Below are positions 57,204 to 64,000 of a stretch of 64,000 nt of DNA, piece by piece. The notes under the pieces are model-generated. The model was given only the letters and a program-made list of their open reading frames with translations. It had not been told where the DNA came from and ran no database searches. Position numbers and translations under genes: made by a program. The DNA is from Candida dubliniensis CD36 (Eukaryota > Ascomycota > Pichiomycetes > Serinales > Debaryomycetaceae): positions 1 to 64,000 of the forward strand of contig NC_012865.1 of the NCBI RefSeq assembly GCF_000026945.1, given 5' to 3'. The stretch's first letter is position 1; each line of letters opens with the position of its first letter.

Positions 57204-60053
57204 TTATATATCTATAGATTTAAATGTAAATGGTTCGTAGGCATAGCCTTCACCTTGGAAAAACTTTGACATTGCTTCAACCCAATGCAATCTTAATGAA
57301 TGAAGCATGGCTGATGTACCTTCCATAAAGACCAATATACACACCGTCAACAGGAACCACATAGCAAATAACACCACTGTCATGATTACACCTACAGTTC
57401 CGGTCTTGCCAAACGCATTCTGTATAGTCATTGACCACAATACGGTCGATAATTGTGCGTGAGCCAAAGAAAGAGCCCATAATCTTAAATACGAGGCAGT
57501 ATGACTAACACAGTTCAAACAAAACTCAATTGTATGAATCACTTGGTGAATAACAATATCCCCGAAATTAAACCCCTCTTCATCATCACCGCCACCATGA
57601 CCACCACCACCAGCAGAGGGGAACATTGGCTCAACATCGTTAGGGAATCTAAACTCTTGTTCTTCCTCGTCACTGCCACCTAACAATTCAAACGAATCAT
57701 CTGGAGCGTCATGATTCAATTCTTGATCGTGCATCGCAAGAGCTCGTTCTTCTTCGTGTAGTTGCAAAGAATGCTGACGTTGGGAACGTAAATCGCTATA
57801 CCCTAATTGTATAGCTCGATCGTTCTGTTTCTTCAACACCAACGGCTTGTAAATCAACAACCAAGGCACACAAACTGCTGCCACTAATACCAAAAACACT
57901 TGAATATACTTTTGTCCAGCATACAACGGCTCTTCAATAGTGCCAGGCGACAAAAACATATTGATTAACATGTTCAACAAACCAGGTGGCTGTCTATTAC
58001 TTCCAAACCAATCAACTGACCATTTATAAACAATTGTCAATGCCAAATATCCAAATATACTTTGCATAAACAAAAACCCAGGAATGAAGTTACCAATAAT
58101 GTCTACTCGACTTTTGAAGAATAAGTAATTGACCAAACTAAACATCAACGAATAATTCATATGGGTGTACCCCATCAAGACTGATAATTTCATTTTGTAC
58201 GAATTGGTGAATAAAAGATTATTTTCAGTACCATGCCAAGCCCAGTCCAATCCAAATGGATAAACCTTACCAGTAATTCTCTCGGCAACCAATGTGGCAC
58301 CCTTCTTGGAATCATAATTCTCGGGAATTACATATTTCCAGCCGGAGGAAAAAATCGCCATTGATTTGGAAAAAACATCATTATAAATCAACCCAGTATA
58401 CATGGAAAACACCCCCATCAATAATATGATATATCTTCCACTAAAAGCCATATCAAATATTTCATCTCGATCCCGCATAGCTCCAAACCGCACTTCATTT
58501 TTGATCAAATATAATGCCATTAAAAATACAATGAACCCATGCCCAAGATCACCAAACATTATGGAAAACATAAATGGAAAAGTAATAATTGTGGCAAGAC
58601 CAGGATTCACTTCCTGATAAGTGGCAATCCCATAGGCATCAATGATCAGTTGAAATGCTGCGGTAAACTTATTTGTCTTGTGAAATGTTGGAGGAGTTCG
58701 ATTCGTAGCAAGTTCATTAACCACCGCAATTAAAGACCCTACTTCTTCTTCTTCTTCAATTTCGAACCCAGTCAATTCGTGATCACTATCATCAATAGCA
58801 AATAACGATGCTTCCGTTGCTATAGATTCAGAGATGTTGACACTCTCGTTTGAATCTCTGTCACTGTTACCACTCCCATCTCGTCTCGTCTTTTGCCTGA
58901 TCAAATTTCTCAATGCTAATCGTATTTTATCAAAATCACTAGTGGGTATCCACCCTTCTCCAACTAAACATCTTCTAGTACTATCTTCATCAAATTTATT
59001 CAACGTCTCATAAATAAGCTTTTCACGTTGTACAATATAACAATAATCTGGGTAGAGCTCCTGAAATATCATCAATTCCGTCACCAATTGATCTTTGGTG
59101 GTCTGTACAACATTGCTTAAATCTTCAATCTTACCATTTATTTCTGTCAATGTCTCATTTCGAGCCTCTGATCCCCCAGTGGCATTATCAAATAATATTC
59201 CATCTAAAGATTGGATAATCTTACGCACTCGAGTTCGCAAAAACTCACCGTGAATAAAGATAATGAAAACATTTTTATAAACTAATTCCATTGATGACTC
59301 TGTAGTAGGGAATTCTTCATCAAGAGGTATATCATGGAAATACAAATTTCCACGTAAAACTCTCCATAATATGTTTCTTAAAATTGGCACTTTGTCTCGA
59401 GCAATTGTTCCTGCTAAAGAATTGAACGAAATATCATCCAAATTATGAACCTCATATCCAATCTCTAAACTATGATTCCTTTGTTCATTTAAAAGTGCTG
59501 CATTATCATCAACATCTCCTTCTTCTTCTGTATGTTGGTCATCGTAACCTCCTACCAAGTTCGATCTATGGAAATCATTCAAACTATTCAACACACATCT
59601 ATTTTCAATAAATTTTAGCCTCTTACGATCTAGGTTGTTGTATGATTGATCTAGGTGTTTAATTCTTTCATAAAATTCATTCAATCGAGTTTTGATATCG
59701 TCAATCTCGGATGTAGTGGGCAAGGGCTTCATATCTGCATGTAAATTGACATAAATATCACTCTTTATGGTATTCTGTTTGATCATAATCGAATGAAGAA
59801 ACTCCAATTGAGAAACTAACCCATCAATTGATCTTAATTCAGTAATAAATGTTCTTTGGAAAGGAGTCAACTTTGAATTTAGATCCCTGAATTGGACATT
59901 ACCCAATTTCCCTAATACTCCAACCATATCTCTTGCCAATTCAATTGTGACATAAAATTGAACTAGTGTCATTGGCGCCGATCGGAATATGGCCTCATTC
60001 GATTCGCTGTTCAAAGATAATCCGTTAGTTTCAGAAAGTCTTATAGGAGCCAT
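57204..60053 (-). CDS. STV1: V-type ATPase subunit a, Stv1/Vph1 family
   Basis: 949 aa from ATG 60053. The cytosolic N-terminal half begins MAPIRLSETNGLSLNSESNE and includes FRSAPMTLVQFYVTIELARD and IEEEEEVGSLIAVVNELATN. The membrane half has FPFMFSIMFGDLGHGFIVFL and the proton-path segment SHTASYLRLWALSLAHAQLS with the essential Arg. It ends EAMSKFFQGEGYAYEPFTF. Subunit a moves protons through the Vo sector. The length, greater than Vph1 (about 820-840) and closer to Stv1 (about 890), and the long acidic inserts favour the Golgi/endosome isoform Stv1. Vph1 cannot be excluded without comparison. Divergent from HRD3 with 510 bp between starts. Confidence 0.88.
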   Translation of the reverse strand: MAPIRLSETNGLSLNSESNEAIFRSAPMTLVQFYVTIELARDMVGVLGKLGNVQFRDLNSKLTPFQRTFITELRSIDGLVSQLEFLHSIMIKQNTIKSDIYVNLHADMKPLPTTSEIDDIKTRLNEFYERIKHLDQSYNNLDRKRLKFIENRCVLNSLNDFHRSNLVGGYDDQHTEEEGDVDDNAALLNEQRNHSLEIGYEVHNLDDISFNSLAGTIARDKVPILRNILWRVLRGNLYFHDIPLDEEFPTTESSMELVYKNVFIIFIHGEFLRTRVRKIIQSLDGILFDNATGGSEARNETLTEINGKIEDLSNVVQTTKDQLVTELMIFQELYPDYCYIVQREKLIYETLNKFDEDSTRRCLVGEGWIPTSDFDKIRLALRNLIRQKTRRDGSGNSDRDSNESVNISESIATEASLFAIDDSDHELTGFEIEEEEEVGSLIAVVNELATNRTPPTFHKTNKFTAAFQLIIDAYGIATYQEVNPGLATIITFPFMFSIMFGDLGHGFIVFLMALYLIKNEVRFGAMRDRDEIFDMAFSGRYIILLMGVFSMYTGLIYNDVFSKSMAIFSSGWKYVIPENYDSKKGATLVAERITGKVYPFGLDWAWHGTENNLLFTNSYKMKLSVLMGYTHMNYSLMFSLVNYLFFKSRVDIIGNFIPGFLFMQSIFGYLALTIVYKWSVDWFGSNRQPPGLLNMLINMFLSPGTIEEPLYAGQKYIQVFLVLVAAVCVPWLLIYKPLVLKKQNDRAIQLGYSDLRSQRQHSLQLHEEERALAMHDQELNHDAPDDSFELLGGSDEEEQEFRFPNDVEPMFPSAGGGGHGGGDDEEGFNFGDIVIHQVIHTIEFCLNCVSHTASYLRLWALSLAHAQLSTVLWSMTIQNAFGKTGTVGVIMTVVLFAMWFLLTVCILVFMEGTSAMLHSLRLHWVEAMSKFFQGEGYAYEPFTFKSIDI

Positions 60054-60563
60054 GGCTTGATTTTATATATATTCTTCTTGTTTATGCTAGGACTCTATGA
60101 TTATAATTATGTATTTGCATCGATATGCGTGAATAATGAAATTTGCTAACTCGTTGGTCTATAAAATCCGAATACAACAAAAACAAGCAAAACAAAAAAT
60201 AAAAGATTGAAAAGATAAAAAAAAAAAGGAAAAGTAATAATGTTCTTGTTGTTGGAATCCAAATTTGCTTTCTTTTTTTCTTGTATAATTTTTTGGGGGA
60301 GGTGTTTGTTTGTTGTCCTTTGGTTGGTTGGTTGGTTGGTTGATCTCAACAATTCGGATTACGTGTATAAAGGGAGGAGGGCAAAGAATTATAGATTTGC
60401 GTGTATCCGAGGAGAAAATAATTTGTACTCTTTGATTCAATTTCCACACACGACCAACAATGATAACTATAGTTTTTTTTTTTCTGTTTTGGCTGACGTA
60501 TTGCGGAACCATAACTCTTATTAGCGGAAGTGATAGAATTCTGTGATCCTTACACATTTGTAA
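60054..60563. other. Divergent promoter, V-ATPase gene and HRD3
   Basis: A 510-bp spacer. It contains four tandem GGTT units (about 60321-60340), T-runs and an A-run. Minus-strand frames are low complexity. No RNA gene is seen. Confidence 0.5.
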
Positions 60564-62987
60564 ATGATTGTACATTACATTATATTACTGGTGTGGTCGC
60601 TACTAGTATTAGCCAGTACCAGCAACGACGCACAATACAATCAAGCTATCGTTGAATTAGAAAAACTTGCAGGAAATTTCACAAGACCTAAGTTGTACAA
60701 TATTGACAATATAGAGGGAAACTTGTACATACCACAATTTGATCAATTGACAAATGACTATAAATCAACACAAAAGAAGCCACAACCACCGCCAGAATTG
60801 ACTAAAAGCATTATCCCCCTTTTGAAGAAATCTGCATCAGAATCCCGTAATGTCAATGCATTAGTAACTTTGGGAGACCTCTATTTGTTTGGAAATTACT
60901 CATTGACTCCAGACTATTACATGGCAAAAAAGTATTATCAAGAGGCAATAAGTTTGGCTCCGAATGGTCATGCTTATTTCATGTTAGGTTACATATATTC
61001 TACGGGATTATTTGGAACATTCCCCATAGACCAGAAACGAGGTGTTTTATACTATCAGTTTGCAGCGGAAAATGGAGACAGAAATGCCCAAATGGTCATG
61101 GCGTACAAGAATTTCAAAGGACTAGGAGTGCCGACAGATTGTGAGTTGGCATTGGAATATTATACTGATTTAGCAGAACAAGGGAAAGATTGGATGTCAA
61201 AGAATGATGCTAATGGCCAAGTGGACTATAATATTAGAATATCTGATTTTAATGGTGGGTTATATGGAGAGAAAATGAGTGAATCCACTTCTACCATTGA
61301 AATTAGGTCGAAATATTTCAAAGACCTCCGAAACACTTTTGAGGAATACAAGTTGACTGCCAATGAACATGAATATGCGACTTTGTTTTATGATGCATTG
61401 GAAAGTTATAAAGGCGATTATTTTGTACCCAAAAACTTAACCAAGGCTTTCACCACCTTTCAAGAATGTGTTGCTTTGGGAGAAGAAATCTATGGTGCCT
61501 CCGATTATAAAAATATTGATGGAATAGACAAAATCTTTTTAAGTTCGTGTCAATCGAAATTAGGAAGAATGTATTTGCAAGGTATGGGTGTATCTCAAGA
61601 TACCAGGAAAGCTAAACAAATGTTAGATCGTTCATTGAAAGTACAAGCTACCCCTGAAGCATTGGGCCTTTTGGGTTTCATTGAAGAACAAGGATTATTG
61701 GGCGAGCCTAATGTCTCAAAAGCAATTGATTATTATGTAGCTGCTGTAAAGAAAAAATCCCCTGAAGCTAATAGAAACTTGGCCAAGTTGTTGATGAGAT
61801 TAAATGGCGGCGACCCTCATACCAGTGAGCATCACAAGGAAATTTACACCTACATGAAAGATGCAGTGTATTACCGAGATACGGAGGCTCTTTACTATAT
61901 GGGAAGTTTTCTACAATCTGGTTTATCGAAAATTGCCGACTCGAAAAATGACATTTCCTGTCCTAACATAGTAATGTACTACCGTGTTTTCCTAGAAAGG
62001 TTATCTTCCTTTTATGCCCCACATTTGAAATTTGCTTTCGAAGAGTTGATTGCTGGGAATTATCAAAACGCTCTTATTGGCTATCTGATAGCAGCAGAGC
62101 ATGGGTTTGAAGAAGCTCAAATATCAACTGCGTACTTGTTGTATCAACTACAACCATTATATTCCAAGCAACCACCAAAGACTTTCCCGCCTGAAAGAGT
62201 TGAAATGGCTGTACTCTATCTTGAAAGAGCATCAAAACAATCAAATGTGGACGCTACTATTTTACTTGGTGATTTATACTCAGGTCAAGCAGGCGCTTCT
62301 CATATTACGCCAGACTTTGATCGAGCATTCAATTATTATCGAACAGCCGCGGAAAGAGAATCATCGCATGGCGCTTATAAACTTGCCGAAATGTATGAGT
62401 ATGGAATTGGACCAGCAAACAACTCAGTTGACTACTTTATGGCAAAACGTTATTACGACTTTAGTCTAAAATACAATGAAATACTCAATCATGCAAAACT
62501 GGAATCGTCATCTCAATTCATTTCTAGTAAAACACATATTGACTGGGCATTATTGAGATTGCGTTTGAAATATTTGTTTAATAGACTGGCATTCAAGCAG
62601 TCAGGGAATTCTGATGGCGGTTGGCTAAGTGCATTTAAAAAAGTGGGTAATAGGGTGTCCAACGAAGTTCCTCAAGATTCAAATAGCATATCAAGAGCGA
62701 ATGCTCATCATGAAGGTGATACATACAATGACGATTTGATTGAACAATACGATATTGGAGACTATTTGGTAATTGCTATGACGTTCATATTTTTCTTTGT
62801 GTTTTTTGTACAAAACATTTTAAGACAGTTTCGAAGAATGAGAAACGGTCAAAGGAGAGATGAAGCAGATAACAACAATAACAATAATGGTGATGACAAT
62901 GATGACAATCAAGGGCAAAATGGGTGGAACGGCAATCAGTTCCATTTCAGAAGAGGAAATTTTGAGTTTCATTTCTTTGCGATATAG
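60564..62987 (+). CDS. HRD3: ER-associated degradation factor Hrd3 (SEL1L type)
   Basis: 807 aa from ATG 60564. A signal peptide (MIVHYIILLVWSLLVLAS) is followed by a lumenal chain of Sel1 repeats. Clear examples are ALVTLGDLYLFGNYSLTPDY, MAKKYYQEAISLAPNGHAYF, SKLGRMYLQGMGVSQDTRKA and YKLAEMYEYGIGPANNSVDY. One C-terminal membrane span (about 735-757, YLVIAMTFIFFFVFFVQNIL) precedes a cytosolic tail with a poly-Asn run. Hrd3 binds the Hrd1 ligase, stabilises it, and recruits misfolded lumenal substrates with Yos9. Length is close to S. cerevisiae Hrd3 (833 aa). Confidence 0.9.
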   Translation: MIVHYIILLVWSLLVLASTSNDAQYNQAIVELEKLAGNFTRPKLYNIDNIEGNLYIPQFDQLTNDYKSTQKKPQPPPELTKSIIPLLKKSASESRNVNALVTLGDLYLFGNYSLTPDYYMAKKYYQEAISLAPNGHAYFMLGYIYSTGLFGTFPIDQKRGVLYYQFAAENGDRNAQMVMAYKNFKGLGVPTDCELALEYYTDLAEQGKDWMSKNDANGQVDYNIRISDFNGGLYGEKMSESTSTIEIRSKYFKDLRNTFEEYKLTANEHEYATLFYDALESYKGDYFVPKNLTKAFTTFQECVALGEEIYGASDYKNIDGIDKIFLSSCQSKLGRMYLQGMGVSQDTRKAKQMLDRSLKVQATPEALGLLGFIEEQGLLGEPNVSKAIDYYVAAVKKKSPEANRNLAKLLMRLNGGDPHTSEHHKEIYTYMKDAVYYRDTEALYYMGSFLQSGLSKIADSKNDISCPNIVMYYRVFLERLSSFYAPHLKFAFEELIAGNYQNALIGYLIAAEHGFEEAQISTAYLLYQLQPLYSKQPPKTFPPERVEMAVLYLERASKQSNVDATILLGDLYSGQAGASHITPDFDRAFNYYRTAAERESSHGAYKLAEMYEYGIGPANNSVDYFMAKRYYDFSLKYNEILNHAKLESSSQFISSKTHIDWALLRLRLKYLFNRLAFKQSGNSDGGWLSAFKKVGNRVSNEVPQDSNSISRANAHHEGDTYNDDLIEQYDIGDYLVIAMTFIFFFVFFVQNILRQFRRMRNGQRRDEADNNNNNNGDDNDDNQGQNGWNGNQFHFRRGNFEFHFFAI

Positions 62988-63062
62988 AGCTATAGCCAAA
63001 TCAGAAATGCATAATATCAACTGTATATTTTTGATAAAAGCAGTCACCCGAAGTTATCTATA

Positions 63063-64000
63063 TTATCTAGTAAGATCTTGAACTACATTCTTAAGTATCG
63101 GGTTTCTATTCAATATTGGAGAATCATGACTTCTTTGCGATGTAGTAGATGAACCGTTAACCTTTGGAACCTCATAAATCTTGTGAGCTGATTGTGGAAG
63201 AGGATAATACCATTTTTCGCTTTCCAAGTAATCAACAAATGTATTGGTTAACTCGTTGGTGGATAATGTAAACCTCGATCCAAGGATTATTAGCTTGGAT
63301 TTGGCTCTAGTTGCAGCAACATTTAATCTACGATATTCTGTCATTAGATTACCAGCAAACTTCCTTTCGTTTGACCGTACTAAAGATATTATAATACACT
63401 CTTTGTCTCTTCCTTGATATTGGTCGGCTGTGAGTATTTCCAAGTCTTTCAAATTACAAAGATTTTTTTTCAATACCGATAATTGAGCACGATAAAACGA
63501 CATAACCCCAATCTGATCTTCTTTCACTCCTCCAAGAACCAACGCGTTGACAAGTTGTTGAATTAAAAGTGCCTCCCTTGTATTTGTTATCATTTCACCC
63601 ACCGTTTCTTCAACAGCCGGCACCGCATCGTAGTCTAAGAATAACACTTTGTTCTTCTCATCAAATACTTTGTGTATCCATTGCAGGTCCGAGGGAACGT
63701 CTTCAGTTAAGAAACTATTTAGGACTTCTGAGTTAGGTATTTTTAAGGATTGTTGGGCAACTTTTTCGGAACCGCACTTTAATTTGTTATTATAAATTAA
63801 AGTATTGCAAACATTCATAATATCATTATTCATTCGGTATTGATATGTCAAGTAACTAATCGAATCTGGATGCTCTTTGGCCAACAAACTGAAAAGCGAT
63901 CGCGATAATTCTTGTTTGACTCTTTTGTCTGGATGGGTAACTAAAGGTGGCAACTGATCATGGTCGCCTACCATGACAAATTTGTCAGCAAATCCCAAGG
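63063..64000 (-). CDS. DNA2: DNA2 helicase/nuclease, C-terminal part
   Basis: The stop is at 63063 and the frame runs off the right edge, so only about 312 residues are present. They contain superfamily-1 motifs in order: VMVGDHDQLPPL (III), YLTYQYRMN (IV), LTADQYQGRDKECIIISLV (V) and RRLNVAATRAKSKLIILG (VI), then a WYYPLP-type end. The set and spacing fit the Dna2 helicase domain. The upstream nuclease domain and its Fe-S Cys lie outside. Dna2 trims long flaps during Okazaki fragment maturation and resects double-strand breaks in the nucleus. UPF1/Sen1-type relatives share the motifs, but the end of the protein favours Dna2. Confidence 0.85.
   Translation of the reverse strand, partial: LGFADKFVMVGDHDQLPPLVTHPDKRVKQELSRSLFSLLAKEHPDSISYLTYQYRMNNDIMNVCNTLIYNNKLKCGSEKVAQQSLKIPNSEVLNSFLTEDVPSDLQWIHKVFDEKNKVLFLDYDAVPAVEETVGEMITNTREALLIQQLVNALVLGGVKEDQIGVMSFYRAQLSVLKKNLCNLKDLEILTADQYQGRDKECIIISLVRSNERKFAGNLMTEYRRLNVAATRAKSKLIILGSRFTLSTNELTNTFVDYLESEKWYYPLPQSAHKIYEVPKVNGSSTTSQRSHDSPILNRNPILKNVVQDLTR

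Noticed and set aside
62101..62469. 122-codon frame inside HRD3
   Set aside because: Alternate-frame shadow of the Sel1-repeat coding sequence.

Overview
The window is the left end of a chromosome from a CTG-clade yeast of the Candida/Lodderomyces group. The first 697 bases are a tandem array of a 22-bp telomere unit that reads like the C. albicans 23-bp telomere repeat with one base missing. The A+T-rich DNA, nearly intronless compact genes, CAA-rich polyglutamine tracts, an intron-bearing tRNA-Leu(CAA), and genes close to C. albicans SOU1, CPH2, DNA2 and the PGA-type GPI proteins all fit a close relative of C. albicans. C. dubliniensis or a less studied neighbour is possible, but I cannot fix the species from sequence alone.

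Bases 1-19800 are subtelomere. After the telomere come degenerate ~60-bp tandem repeats, short telomere-like seeds (CATCCGTAC), a ~160-bp tandem repeat, a duplicated non-coding block (4490-6135 and 7895-8995), and a cluster of TTGTAATTCCC motifs. On the minus strand lies a broken superfamily-2 helicase-like gene (9961-11640), with a second relic near 3.1 kb. A 600-bp tandem duplication rich in GTGGTCAA follows. Next is a wrecked Ty3/gypsy-type element (gag, protease, then an apparent jump to the end of integrase), a second gag fragment, and an oppositely oriented zinc-knuckle gag-like pseudogene. From 17.9 to 19.4 kb the telomere-like seeds run in the opposite orientation and include one almost perfect interstitial telomere unit.

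From 19.9 kb the window is ordinary, dense core genome. In order: a small mitochondrial-type membrane protein, RTT106, a SWIM-domain Shu2-like protein, a Ubp3/USP10-type deubiquitinase, a small GPI protein, a SOU1-type sorbose reductase, a GNAT acetyltransferase, VID27, two proteins of unknown role, a glycolipid transfer protein, the complex II assembly factor ACN9/SDH7, two adjacent secreted repeat proteins (one GPI-anchored), tRNA-Leu(CAA), a PAP2 lipid phosphatase, VAM7, a membrane alpha/beta hydrolase, a Dma1-type FHA-RING ligase, and a short PIG-S/Gpi17-like protein.

From 42.8 to 57 kb two large regulatory-looking genes sit in unusually long gene-free DNA: the SREBP-type bHLH factor CPH2 (2.1 kb upstream space) and a GCR1_C-domain protein with polyglutamine (5.3 kb upstream space). 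The right edge holds the V-ATPase a-subunit (STV1/VPH1), HRD3 of ER-associated degradation, and the C-terminal third of DNA2 running off the window.

I see no convincing new multi-gene system. The most unusual material is the subtelomere (22-bp unit, inverted seeds and hairpins, layered duplications, chimeric retroelements). Among the core genes, the Asp-nucleophile membrane hydrolase, the minimal PIG-S-like protein and the paired amphipathic-repeat secreted proteins stand out.
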